DNA from: Aestuariivita sp.
GTDB lineage: Bacteria; Pseudomonadota; Alphaproteobacteria; Rhodobacterales; Rhodobacteraceae
Assembly (NCBI GenBank): GCA_026709985.1
Contig: JAPORY010000098.1
Span: 1 to 64,000 of the forward strand
DNA: 64,000 nt
Direction of reading: 5' to 3'
Below the pieces are notes generated by a model. That model was not told where the DNA came from. It was given only the letters and a program-made list of their open reading frames with translations, and did no database searches. Each line of letters opens with the position of its first letter. Positions within the stretch are counted from its first letter, which is position 1. Positions 49,143-58,384 of this stretch are shown here, one piece after another. The translations under genes were made by a program, and so were the position numbers.

Positions 49143-49900
49143 ATACTAGGGCCATGGTAACCATCTATCGCAATGAGATGTTGCGCTTTTTTCGCACGCT
49201 CACACAGAGTTTTTTATCTCCTGTGGTCTCGACATCGCTGTATTTTGTGGTGTTCGGCGCGGCAATTGGCAACCAAATGGAGGCAATGCAAGGTACCGAC
49301 TATGGTGCCTTTATCGTGCCGGGTCTGGTTATGCTCAGTGTCATGACTCAATCAATTTCAGCGGCATCTTTTGGCATCTACTTTCCTAAATTTATCCGCA
49401 CAACCTACGAACTGCTGTCGGCACCGATCAGCGTCTTTGAGATCGTTTGCGGATTTGTCAGTGCGTCGGTCACAAAGGCCCTGATTGTGGGGATTTTTAT
49501 CTTGCTATTAGCAGAGTTAATTGTCGATTACCGAATAGAGTATCCCCTATACATGCTAGCTTTCTTGCTGTTGACGAGCGTTTGCTTTGCTCTGATGGGC
49601 TTTATTATCGGCGTTTGGGCTGAGAATTTTGAACAATTGCAGGTCATCCCGCTGATGCTGGTAACCCCATTAGTAATTTTGGGCGGATCCTTTTACTCGC
49701 TTTCGGTGCTTCCGCCCTTTTGGCAAACCGTGACCCTATTTAACCCCGTAGTGTATTTGATTTCAGGATTTCGCTGGACGTTCTTTGGTCAGGCTGATGT
49801 GCCCGTCATTTTCAGCTTAATAGCCTTTGGGATTATTGGCTCAAGTTGCCTTGCGGTTATCTGGTGGATTTTTCGTACGGGCTGGCGGCTGAAGGCTTGA
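49139..49900 (+). CDS. ABC-2 type exporter permease
   Basis: A 253-residue membrane protein with six hydrophobic segments and the ABC-2 motif [15 protein letters not shown] near the end, as in NodJ/DrrB-type permeases. It is translationally coupled to the ATPase gene by a four-base overlap. Confidence 0.92.
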   Translation: MNTRAMVTIYRNEMLRFFRTLTQSFLSPVVSTSLYFVVFGAAIGNQMEAMQGTDYGAFIVPGLVMLSVMTQSISAASFGIYFPKFIRTTYELLSAPISVFEIVCGFVSASVTKALIVGIFILLLAELIVDYRIEYPLYMLAFLLLTSVCFALMGFIIGVWAENFEQLQVIPLMLVTPLVILGGSFYSLSVLPPFWQTVTLFNPVVYLISGFRWTFFGQADVPVIFSLIAFGIIGSSCLAVIWWIFRTGWRLKA

Positions 49901-50412
49901 TCACGCATAGCTGCGGACGCCTGAGTTTCATCTCTGCTGGCAGCACCCTCTTTTCACCCTAGAACAAGGGTCACAAGCGATACTGTATCGTTTCTACATT
50001 GCCGGCAATTTTTGGCGGCGATGGGTTTCTCATGTGCCCCCTTTGACGCATGAAATCAGAGTTCACGACCCGCGCAATATCTTCATTTCTGACTATATTG
50101 GGGATGGATTGCCTGCTGACCCATGCCGCGCGACCATTGATATCATTGCCACTGTGGGTGGCGATGGCACCTTTATTCATTGCGGGGTTTAGGCAAGGAT
50201 TCGTAAGTGCGTATTCGGTTGTTTTTCCTGCTTTCGTAGCGCCCATCGAATTAGTCGAACGCTGCTTTGTGTGATTTTGGTTAAAGCAAGTCCGCCGCGT
50301 CCTTGTCCGCGCACTTTCGGCAATTCTCGATTCTCGAAAATGGCCGAAAACTCCATATGAATTGCTATCTGTACCTTGTTCAACGGCGTATCGGCACCTA
50401 CATTTAGCCATT
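49901..50412. other. Intergenic region upstream of sppA-like gene
   Basis: About 510 bases. Open frames on both strands (a 178-codon minus frame from 50507 to 49971 and a 74-codon plus frame) overlap each other and have no recognisable features. I searched by eye for tmRNA, SRP RNA and RNase P signatures and saw none. Confidence 0.4.
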
Positions 50413-51210
50413 ATGACTCGCTGGTTGCCCTTCCTCAAAACAAAACCGACCGTTGCGGTGGTGCGCTTATCAGGCGTTATCGCCAGCACCAGCCGAGGAG
50501 CGCTCAATGACGCTTCATTGCGACCTATATTCGAGAAAGCTTTTCAAAAGGGAAAACCTGCCGCCGTCGCGTTAGAGATCAATTCGCCAGGCGGCTCGCC
50601 CGTGCAATCGTCTCTTATCGGCGCAACCATCCGAAGGCTTTCAGAAGAAAAGAACGTGCCCGTTTATGCCTTCGTTGAGGACGTCGCCGCCTCGGGTGGC
50701 TATTGGCTAGCTACGGCCGCCGATGAAATATGGGCCGATCCAAGTTCCGTAGTTGGCTCCATTGGTGTGATTTCCTCAGGCTTTGGGGCACACGAATTTC
50801 TCGTGCGCCAAGGATTTGAACGACGGGTGTATACCGCGGGAAAGTCAAAGAGTATGCTTGATCCTTTTCGTCCTGCGACCAAGCAAGATGTAGCTCGGCT
50901 GCGGGTTATATTAGACGATTTACACCAAAATTTCATCGAACACGTAAAGCAGCGCAGAGGAGAAAGTCTCACGACTGAAACGGACGTATTTACGGGGGAG
51001 ATTTGGCTTGCTGAACGCGCTAGAGAACTGGGGCTCATCGACGGTATCGGTCATCTTCAACCCAAAATGGTGGAGTTGTTTGGAGATAAGGTAACATTCA
51101 AATGTTATTCGAGTCGGGGACCTATATGGCGGCGTCTCGGTTCGCGAGTCGTCGACGATATGTTATTCGGCATTGAAGAACGCGCCGCTTTTGCGCACTA
51201 CGGCCTTTAA
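50413..51210 (+). CDS. S49-family signal peptide peptidase-like serine protease
   Basis: A 265-residue protease of the short SppA type. The catalytic Ser is in VAASGGYWLATAADEI, the general-base Lys in TAGKSKSMLDPF, and the ClpP-like fold segment EINSPGGSPVQS is present. The ATG at 50413 gives the usual N terminus (TRWLPFLKTKPTVAVVRLSG); it lacks a clear membrane helix before the domain. The zinc-ribbon gene overlaps or abuts its end. Confidence 0.92.
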   Translation: MTRWLPFLKTKPTVAVVRLSGVIASTSRGALNDASLRPIFEKAFQKGKPAAVALEINSPGGSPVQSSLIGATIRRLSEEKNVPVYAFVEDVAASGGYWLATAADEIWADPSSVVGSIGVISSGFGAHEFLVRQGFERRVYTAGKSKSMLDPFRPATKQDVARLRVILDDLHQNFIEHVKQRRGESLTTETDVFTGEIWLAERARELGLIDGIGHLQPKMVELFGDKVTFKCYSSRGPIWRRLGSRVVDDMLFGIEERAAFAHYGL

Positions 51211-51211
51211 T

Positions 51212-51385
51212 GTGATCGTCAAAATCGTTCTTCTTTTCCTCATCTTTGTCGCAGTTTTGGCAATGTTTGGTAAATTGCGGCTGCACGATCTTCGCCGACG
51301 AATGCCAATTCGATGCCCGTCATGCGGACGCTATCGGATTGGATCGGATCGCTGCACATGTGATGGGCAAGGGCACGGCAGATGA
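51212..51385 (+). CDS. Small membrane protein with zinc-ribbon-like Cys cluster
   Basis: A 57-residue protein from a GTG two bases after the peptidase stop (a TTG at 51173 would add 13 residues). It has one hydrophobic helix (about 2-19), then a basic segment and CPSCGRYRIGSDRCTC, four Cys suited to bind zinc. Small proteins of this type follow the S49 peptidase gene in other alphaproteobacteria, as I recall. Its end overlaps the antiporter start by four bases. Confidence 0.7.
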   Translation: MIVKIVLLFLIFVAVLAMFGKLRLHDLRRRMPIRCPSCGRYRIGSDRCTCDGQGHGR

Positions 51386-52332
51386 ACTCATGGCTGCTGG
51401 CATCATCAGGACTAATAATTCTTTTGTTGGCCGGAGATTTGCTGGTAAAGGGAGCCGTCAATCTCAGTATACGATTTGGCGTACCGGCGCTGATCGTGAG
51501 TTTAACGATCGTCGCTTTTGGAACTTCTGCGCCGGAACTACTGATTGCGGTCAACGCCATCCTTGATGCAGCACCTGGGCTCGCACTCGGTAATGTGGTC
51601 GGATCTAATATCGCGAATATAATGCTGGTACTTGGGGTTCCGGCCTTAATTTCGACCCTCCCCCCTTCGACAAGCGATAGTCGAAAAACCTATGTCTTCA
51701 TGTTAATCGCAACGTGTTTATTTATTGGTCTGGCGTTTAGGGGATATTTTGACATACTCAGCGGAGTCATTCTGCTTCTCGCTTTGGTTTGTGTCCTGGC
51801 AGACGCTCTAAGAGACGCTCGCTCGCATAACAAAGTAAAGAATAACCAGCGACTAACTTCTGGAACATCGGAAATTGATACGAACATGTCAGCTCTTCGG
51901 CTGACGGCAGCGTTAGCATTTGGTCTGATTGGGTTGCCGATTGGGGCTAGTTTGCTTGTCGACAACGCTCGAGTCATCGCCGCGGACTACGGCCTAAGCG
52001 ATACGATTATTGGACTGACACTCGTCGCTGTCGGAACTTCGCTTCCAGAACTTGCGACAACCATGATGGCTGCGATCCGTCGACACGCCGATGTCGCTCT
52101 AGGTAATATCATCGGTTCGAATATGTTTAATCTTCTTGCCATTACTGGGATCGCTGTTTTTTTTGGCAATATCCCTGTTGATCTGGAATTCTTGCGTTTA
52201 GATTTATGGGTGATGCTTGGGGTATCCTTAGCGCTCATCCCTTTCGTGTTCTGGCGGCAACCAGTGTCACGCCTTTGGGGCTTGGTGCTGACAACGGCCT
52301 ACGTCGGGTATATTTTTGTCATTTTGAGTTGA
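51382..52332 (+). CDS. Calcium/sodium antiporter (CaxA/YrbG family)
   Basis: A 316-residue membrane protein with the two inverted alpha repeats of the family: LTIVAFGTSAPELLIAVNA with GNVVGSNIANIMLVLG, and LTLVAVGTSLPELATTMMA with GNIIGSNMFNLLAITG. It exchanges Na+ (or H+) for Ca2+ at the inner membrane. It is coupled to the zinc-ribbon gene by a four-base overlap. Confidence 0.95.
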   Translation: MNSWLLASSGLIILLLAGDLLVKGAVNLSIRFGVPALIVSLTIVAFGTSAPELLIAVNAILDAAPGLALGNVVGSNIANIMLVLGVPALISTLPPSTSDSRKTYVFMLIATCLFIGLAFRGYFDILSGVILLLALVCVLADALRDARSHNKVKNNQRLTSGTSEIDTNMSALRLTAALAFGLIGLPIGASLLVDNARVIAADYGLSDTIIGLTLVAVGTSLPELATTMMAAIRRHADVALGNIIGSNMFNLLAITGIAVFFGNIPVDLEFLRLDLWVMLGVSLALIPFVFWRQPVSRLWGLVLTTAYVGYIFVILS

Positions 52333-52356
52333 TCAGAACCAATAACGGAGTCGATA

Positions 52357-53136
52357 ATGACAGCAGCATTAGTGACCGGCGCTGGAAAGCGGCTTGGGCG
52401 TGCGATGGCTCTGTATCTGGCACATCGCGGTTTTGATGTGGCGGTTCATTATGCGTCTTCGAAGGCAGCTGCGGATGCTGTCGTGTCCGAGATCATTGAT
52501 GCGGGAAGAGCGGCAGTCGCTCTCCAAGCAGATCTTCTAGATAGATCGGCAGCCACAGAGCTATTGCCGCGAGCTAGCAGCGCTTTAGCGGCCCCAATTT
52601 CGTGTTTGGTAAATAACGCCTCAATCTTCGAGTACGATACGATTCAATCAGCGACTGCGGAAAGCTGGGATCGACATCTGAACAGCAACTTACGGGCACC
52701 GTTTTTGCTAACTCAAGCGATGGCCGCACAAGAGCTGCCGCCAGAAACAGATTCTAACGGCGAAGCGCGAGCGACCGGCCTGATCATCAATATGATTGAT
52801 CAGCGTGTACACAAATTGACGCCACAATTCTGCACCTATACCATTGCTAAGATGGGGCTTTGGGCACTAACAAGAACCGCAGCGCAAGCACTAGGACCCG
52901 CGATCCGTGTTAATGGTATCGCACCCGGACCGACGTTGAAGGGCGCTCGTCAAACCGAACAACATTTTGTCGATCAACGTGCAAGTACAATCCTCAAGCG
53001 CGGTTCTGGTCCAGACGAAATTACTGCCGCCTTGGGATATTTTATTGATGCGCACGGTGTCACCGGCCAGTTACTTTGCGTAGATGGTGGACAACATCTA
53101 GCTTGGCAAACTCCTGATGTTCTTGGGACCGAGTAG
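52357..53136 (+). CDS. SDR oxidoreductase, FolM/pteridine-reductase-like
   Basis: A 259-residue short-chain dehydrogenase. Cofactor motif VTGAGKRLGRAMA (Arg after Lys favours NADPH), NNAS, and the catalytic YTIAK. The segments CLVNNASIFEYD and NGIAPGP resemble dihydromonapterin/pteridine reductases. It lies 24 bases after the antiporter. The substrate is uncertain. Confidence 0.85.
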   Translation: MTAALVTGAGKRLGRAMALYLAHRGFDVAVHYASSKAAADAVVSEIIDAGRAAVALQADLLDRSAATELLPRASSALAAPISCLVNNASIFEYDTIQSATAESWDRHLNSNLRAPFLLTQAMAAQELPPETDSNGEARATGLIINMIDQRVHKLTPQFCTYTIAKMGLWALTRTAAQALGPAIRVNGIAPGPTLKGARQTEQHFVDQRASTILKRGSGPDEITAALGYFIDAHGVTGQLLCVDGGQHLAWQTPDVLGTE

Positions 53137-53801
53137 TTCGTCTAAGTGCTTGCAATTACACTAAGTTTTGCACTGTTTGTCGATTGCGTTGCGAAACTGT
53201 TACAAAAAGTTCGTTTTTTCAAATACTTGCTGTGAGCTACTAGCTAAATCTTGATAAATCAATGACTTAGTAAAGTGCCTAATTTTTCATCGTTTTTGCT
53301 GAGTCCTGAGAAAGCCAATGGGAATTGAGTTTTTAGCATTTTTATCTTCAGATTTATCCACAGGCTGTGTGGAAGTTTTTCCAAAATTCTTGGAAACTCT
53401 TACTTTTCTTTGAAACTATCAAACAAAGCACTGGCAATTTAGAAAGACCGATTCGCCAAAACTTTGAAGTTTGTTGCTTAGCGGATCAAGCTTGGTTCCT
53501 CGTTCTTGATTACTTTGCAATTGCTACGAGAACACTGGTTCTCGGGGGTTATGTTAATCCTAAGTGTTATCATGAGTCAGGAAGCAGTGTGCGCATACTA
53601 ATTCTGACGCTTCCACCAAACCGATGTGTTTCGTCGTATTCGGGAGAACTAGATACAGAAAAGTGCTAACCTAATCGAGGTCTAATTGACAGGAATCGAG
53701 TCTTGATGAACAATCAATTAAGAGTGCCGCTTACGAGTCGTGCCGCCCATCAAAGTCTGGCATAAACACAAGAAACGGCTAAACAACATATTCACCTATG
53801 G
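53137..53801. other. AT-rich intergenic region
   Basis: About 665 AT-rich bases without a supportable gene. It contains one perfect DnaA-type nonamer TTATCCACA at 53354-53362. Genes on both sides point toward it. Confidence 0.5.
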
Positions 53802-54394
53802 ATGTCTAAGACCTCACAGGCACTCTGAAGTCCCGTCTTGCTGGACCAATTTTCTTCCCCTTTATCTTCGCATTTGTCGCCGTCAATTGGAAGGCGCTCT
53901 TATTCTTGACCTTCCACGACGGTACGATTCAAGAACGAACTACTGAATTTGAGAGCCATGTTTCGTGCGCCAGCTTGCTCCTTTTTCCTGTTTTGATTGG
54001 TTTATTTTTGATTTGCGGTTTACCTTATCTCAGGTGGTTAATTTCCGTGATCACCCGCAAGGCAATCTATGGCAAAGCTAGAATGGATGCTCTAACGCTT
54101 AAGGCAGCAGAGAACGCGACGCTGGATGAGCAAATTGAAACTAACAAGAAGCGCCGGAAAATCGCCCAACAGGAGCAAGATCTCGTAGATGTGGCAAACA
54201 CGGGCTCGACGCTCCGTGCCCAAATGGAAGACAGTGATACTAGCCGGCCTCCAAGCGGAATCTCTGATAAGTGGATTGAAGGTGGCGCATGGGCAGAACA
54301 AATAAGCGTGAAAGGGATTGAAGAGGCAAGAAATCTCGAAGCTAAATTAGAGAAGAATGTTCTGATTATTTTTCAGATGAAACTCCCGCGCTAA
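53802..54394 (+). pseudogene. Two-helix membrane protein with N-terminal frameshift
   Basis: An ATG at 53802 starts MSKTSQAL and hits TGA; one frame over, the sequence continues as KSRLAGPIFFPFIFAFVAVNWKAL without a start codon, then to 54394. Joined, it gives a protein of about 195 residues: a helix near residues 12-32, SHVSCASLLLFPVLIGLFLICGLPYLRW as a second helix (positions about 55-82), then a charged coiled-coil-like region (DEQIETNKKRRKIAQQEQD). The WKAL(L)F-type N-terminal block resembles a conserved hypothetical membrane family I recall. It is either a one-base frameshift mutation, a sequencing error, or starts at the internal TTG 53906. Confidence 0.55.
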
Positions 54395-54401
54395 TGAAAA
54401 A

Positions 54402-54686
54402 TTGAACCATGCTCTAAGGTACTTCTTTGAATTCAACGAAACCCGAGAAAAATTTTCGGAGAATTTTGTATTGTGCCTGACACGAACACATCAAATTCCT
54501 GCTGATATAGTCAGTCAGATCAATTTATCGACAGAGACTCCGACTTTCGTGTTAGAAAAACAAGATGAACATCGAACAGTAGTGCGTCATGGTCGCCTCT
54601 CTGCAAACTCGGATGAGGGGCTAGAAACTGTTACCACTTGGCTGTGGGCAAACGAAGTCAACGATCGCTTGGAAAGATCCTTTTAA
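54402..54686 (+). CDS. Small hypothetical protein
   Basis: A 94-codon frame beginning with TTG seven bases after the previous stop. The composition (acidic, soluble, two Trp near the end) is protein-like, but I recognise no family. It may be a downstream partner of the membrane protein or chance. Confidence 0.3.
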   Translation: MNHALRYFFEFNETREKFSENFVLCLTRTHQIPADIVSQINLSTETPTFVLEKQDEHRTVVRHGRLSANSDEGLETVTTWLWANEVNDRLERSF

Positions 54687-55031
54687 CGTTAACTATTCCG
54701 ATAGCAAGTCGTACTCTGTTCCTAAACTCTAGAAACTCGGTGATCTCTTTCTTTTGTCTCAAGAAGTTAAGAAGCCGTTAAACCCGACATGACGTTCGAT
54801 TTTAGGCCAAAATTAAGGATTTCGTCACGGCATCGAAGAAACGCAGCCAAAACCAATCAAACAGGAGTAATCTTATCCGTAACGCGACTTAATTTTTCGC
54901 GGCAAGGATTCCACGTCAGGATCACACCCGATGTATTCGCTCTTTGGTCACTATCTGGAAACATTTCGATGGTGATTGACAACAGTAAAACCTTTTCAGA
55001 TTTTGGCGAAATTTTGCCATTTTGCTAGTCC
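54687..55031. other. Spacer before the AAA ATPase gene
   Basis: About 345 bases at a convergent junction. A 79-codon plus frame (54789-55028) has no family features and I do not call it. Confidence 0.4.
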
Positions 55032-56471
55032 TTAAACTTGGGTTATGATGTCGACAGCGACCGCACCTTGCCAAAGAAAAACCTCTTGATCAGATTTCAG
55101 ACCATCAAGTTGCTTCGTTGCCCAATCACGTGCATCGCTCAAGCTGTCAAATTCTCCTTCGCTATAGATTTCACCACCGCAACGAATAGAATACGTTTCG
55201 TCTTTCTCGGGAAATTTTGCCGTCTCAATTAAATAGGTGCGAAAAAAGGGAATGGGGCAGTGAATAATGCTTTTGTTAGGAAGTTCTTGTATGGCACCTT
55301 GATGAATTAGGTGTTTACAGAAATCCACTGCTTCCTGCCGCGTGCGCGTATCCGAAAGCTCTTCTGAAATACGTTGGACAGATTTCCTCATTGTAACGAA
55401 CGTGCTTTGACCATTCAGCGACTGCATTAGGGGTGCTATAAGGTCGCCGTTAAATTTCATTGTTTGACTTACGCGGTCTCGATAATACTCGACCCGATAC
55501 TGCGCAAACCGATCTGTAACCCGCATCCAATCCTGTTCATTCATCGCATCCAACTCACCGTTGAATTTCGATTGTGCTTCACTCTTATCGACAACTACTT
55601 GCGCTAAGGCTTTTTGGGCGCAATGCAGATGCCGTGGCCAATCATCCGCCAGTTTACAATATCCGTCCAAACGCTTCCGCTGAGCACCAATTGCGAGGTC
55701 AAAGTGCTCACACCACTCTCGCATCAACTCGGTACTCTCTTGGCGTTCAAAGCGACCAATGGAATGAACAGTTAAACTCCGCGTTAGACCAAGAGATGCT
55801 ATATGCGTTCGGGTGTCGCCCAACCCTGCTAACAACAGTGAGATCGGCAATTTGGAATTATTTTCATGGATATCTTGAAGAAACTGGCTACTGGGCAGAT
55901 CCTTGTCACTCGGCAAATTTTGCGCTTCATCAATCGCAATGATTATTGGACCCTGCAGCCGACTGCTATTGAAACCCAACCATTCCTTAAAAAGAGACAG
56001 GGTCGCCGATGGCACTTTTGATATTGTTTCGCTGGAGTGCGACACCTCGGCGCCAAACTCAGGAACGCCCACCTTTATCGCAACATTCCAAAACTTACTC
56101 TTCTCTGCGAATAGGTCTCGCGCTTTATCTCTGTCCACCAAGCGAGCCAATTTTCGTAACACAATCTGGGGACTACGCGCCTCAGAATTTGATAGTGTCA
56201 GAATCCGAGGTTCATCCTTTAACCACGACGTCGTTGCGTGGGCACCTTTGTTGATCTTCTTTTCAAGCTCGGCAATGAGTGAACTCTTTCCCGCCCCTGG
56301 CGCACCCTGAACAATTCGGGTTTGGCCCGGTTCACCTTTTCGATTATTCTGCCAACCTTCGTTCGCCCGTTCAATAATATCGTTGATAATCGCTTTGCGC
56401 CCAACAAAAACTGGCGGTGCGGATTTTTCCTCACGCTTAGCAAATTTTGAGAGAGCTTCTCTTGCAAACAT
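55032..56471 (-). CDS. AAA+/STAND-type ATPase
   Basis: A 479-residue protein. It has a GRKAIINDIIERA lead-in, Walker A GAPGAGKSS (about 56-64), Walker B IIIAIDEAQNL, and a sensor-like LLLAGLGDT; a helical C-terminal half follows. The layout resembles Orc1/Cdc6- or STAND-type ATPases that act as switches in signalling or defence. It is on the same strand as the ubiquitin-like operon and begins 376 bases downstream of it, so it may be a neighbour in the same island but has its own promoter. Specific role unknown. Confidence 0.75.
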   Translation of the reverse strand: MFAREALSKFAKREEKSAPPVFVGRKAIINDIIERANEGWQNNRKGEPGQTRIVQGAPGAGKSSLIAELEKKINKGAHATTSWLKDEPRILTLSNSEARSPQIVLRKLARLVDRDKARDLFAEKSKFWNVAIKVGVPEFGAEVSHSSETISKVPSATLSLFKEWLGFNSSRLQGPIIIAIDEAQNLPSDKDLPSSQFLQDIHENNSKLPISLLLAGLGDTRTHIASLGLTRSLTVHSIGRFERQESTELMREWCEHFDLAIGAQRKRLDGYCKLADDWPRHLHCAQKALAQVVVDKSEAQSKFNGELDAMNEQDWMRVTDRFAQYRVEYYRDRVSQTMKFNGDLIAPLMQSLNGQSTFVTMRKSVQRISEELSDTRTRQEAVDFCKHLIHQGAIQELPNKSIIHCPIPFFRTYLIETAKFPEKDETYSIRCGGEIYSEGEFDSLSDARDWATKQLDGLKSDQEVFLWQGAVAVDIITQV

Positions 56472-56847
56472 ATCCTGGCTTACGCTTTTTTTCTCCCAAG
56501 TGAAACGCGCTCAAGGAGCCTACACCGTGCTCAAGAAATACGCAACTCAAGCAAAGCGCTCTCGACCAACGATCCTTACATCTCGTTATCTCTTTTCCAA
56601 ACACTCCATGACATCGGATTACCGTCCCTCTTCTATTCCTTATGTCGTCAGATCGTCGCCTTGGTTCAGCTATACCGAACAGCCACTCTTGAACACGTTA
56701 ATAGGAAAAGCGATTGCGGTATGCGCCGATAACTTCACGCAGACTTCGACCTTGTGACCAAGACCCGATTATTCACCAACGCTCGCTGTGATCGGACGTA
56801 ACTTTGATAATCTCGTTCTCAATCATGCAAAGTCGCAAAAATCAACA
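56472..56847. other. Spacer between AAA gene and defence-like operon
   Basis: About 375 bases with no supportable gene. It presumably holds the AAA promoter and the end of the operon transcript. Confidence 0.4.
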
Positions 56848-57522
56848 TCAAATGGGGGACGAGAAGTACGACAAATCATCTGACAGGCCAAATCGTCTTC
56901 TTGTTAAAAACAGATCAATTATTGTCTGGTTTGGCAGGTTGCACTGAAGGACTGACTTTGCTGCTTGGAAATGAGCACCCGTAAATAAAACGTCATCCAC
57001 CAGGGCGATTGTCGGTTTTAGGTTCTGAGTTAATGACTGATTGATGCTGTAATGTTCTTTGATATTACTTGGTCTAGGCCGTCTTATTTCTCGTCCGTGT
57101 GATGATGGAAGAGTCTTTGTTTGGACGATTATTTCGCGACAATCCAGAGGAGATTGCGGATAAACGGCACCGAGCATCTGAACAATCCTGTCGTCATAGA
57201 GTGGATCACCTTTGGCTTTTGACGACGGAATTGGTATAAACGGGACGGTGCCAAAATCGCTATCTTTTAGTGCCAATCAAAACGCTTCCGCAGCCGCAGA
57301 AATAGCTTGCTGCTTGTATCTCCATTCAGCATTTGCTTGTCGATCTATCAGCTTTTTGAAATTGGATATTAGTTGGTTTGTTGTACTGTGTTGATATCCT
57401 TTCCTCGCAGTATGCTCGCCTATAGAGTAGCAAACGTCCTCTTCGTTGAGGAACCAATAATGGTGTCGTATTGACGCATCAATTTCAGTGAATAGTTTTG
57501 GGAAGGTGTCTTTGGATATCAT
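56848..57522 (-). pseudogene. Phosphoribosyltransferase interrupted by in-frame TGA
   Basis: One continuous reading frame of 224 sense codons broken by a single TGA at 57277-57279 (codon 82). Before it: HHYWFLNEEDVCYSIGEHTA and TTNQLISNFKK, typical of PRTases of this kind. After it: VPFIPIPSSKAKGDPLYDDR and the PRPP-binding TIALVDDVLFTGAHF (about residues 172-186). The two parts join as one domain, so the stop replaces a sense codon, possibly Trp or Arg. The gene starts at ATG 57522, overlapping the DprA-like gene by 38 bases. A TTG right after the stop could restart translation. Function with DprA is unknown; pairing of DprA-like and PRTase genes is reported in conflict-system surveys, as I recall. 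Confidence 0.75.
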
Positions 57523-58384
57523 GATAGTCCCGAACGCGGATTGCACCCTGTTTGGCAAGTCGGGCAGGCCAGCGCAGATGCGGATATTGGAAACAACTGT
57601 CAAGAATGAAGAGTTTGCGGCCTTGTGCTAAAGCGCTTCGGGCCTGAATCAATGTACCCGATGTATCGCTAGCTTCGACAATAATAGTCGCTTGTGTGAG
57701 GGCGGCCATGGTAATGTTTCTTTCTGGAAAGAAAAGGCGATTGCGGCGGTAGTCTTGGGCCTCATAACGAAGGACCGGAATCTGACTGAGCACAAGGAAC
57801 TCTCTCGCGATTGTCCTTTGGAGGTCCGCATTCTCTTTCGGGTAAACATGTGACAACGGAGTGCCGAGAACGGCAATTGTTCGTCCGCCCGCATTAAGAG
57901 CGGTTTCATGGGCAACGCGATCAATTCCTGCGGCCAATCCTGAAACCACTGTATAATCATTTTTGACAAGTTCACGCACAAGACGGCGTGTTCTAGCGAG
58001 GCTATTTTGCGAAGCTTTACGTGCACCAATGACGGCAACCGAAGGGGATTCTACTAGGTTCCACCACCCCTGATAATAAAGACATTCCACCGGATAGTCG
58101 GGGTCGCGTAGTGTGCGCGGGTATTCATGGGAGCCGTGAACCATGATGCCAAACCGTTCGATTCCTGCGCTGTTTAATCGCTCTGTGACGGTTTGAGCAC
58201 AGGTTTGGGCTTCATCCTCTGGTACAAAGTCCGATGGTTTGCTTTCTGGCTGTTGAGCAAAACGTTTTGCAAGTGATTTGAATGTGGTTTGGGGGTTAGT
58301 CCAAAGACTTTCGTAGGCGCCCATTTCCCTATACGGGGATATTGACCGAAAAGGGAAATTTTTGCTTATTCTTTCAACGCTCAT
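57485..58384 (-). CDS. DprA/Smf-like DNA-processing protein
   Basis: A 299-residue protein with the Rossmann-like DprA core. SVAVIGARKASQNS (about 115-128), VVSGLAAGIDRVAHETAL, GRTIAVLGTPLSHVYP, FFPERNITMAALTQATIIVEAS and SGTLIQARSALAQGR are all family hallmarks. It lacks the SAM and winged-helix ends of housekeeping DprA. In natural transformation DprA binds single-stranded DNA; here it overlaps an OLD-type nuclease (11 bases) and a PRTase (38 bases), so a nucleic-acid or nucleotide-sensing role in the cluster is inferred. Confidence 0.88.
   Translation of the reverse strand: MSVERISKNFPFRSISPYREMGAYESLWTNPQTTFKSLAKRFAQQPESKPSDFVPEDEAQTCAQTVTERLNSAGIERFGIMVHGSHEYPRTLRDPDYPVECLYYQGWWNLVESPSVAVIGARKASQNSLARTRRLVRELVKNDYTVVSGLAAGIDRVAHETALNAGGRTIAVLGTPLSHVYPKENADLQRTIAREFLVLSQIPVLRYEAQDYRRNRLFFPERNITMAALTQATIIVEASDTSGTLIQARSALAQGRKLFILDSCFQYPHLRWPARLAKQGAIRVRDYHDIQRHLPKTIH

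Noticed and set aside
49971..50507. 178-codon minus-strand frame before the S49 peptidase
   Set aside because: No family features, overlaps the peptidase start on the other strand, and the amino-acid composition is unlike a folded protein.
53354..53362. Possible replication origin: perfect TTATCCACA in an AT-rich gap
   Set aside because: Only one nonamer, no dnaA/parA/hemE-type neighbours, and genes on both sides point toward the site rather than away from it.
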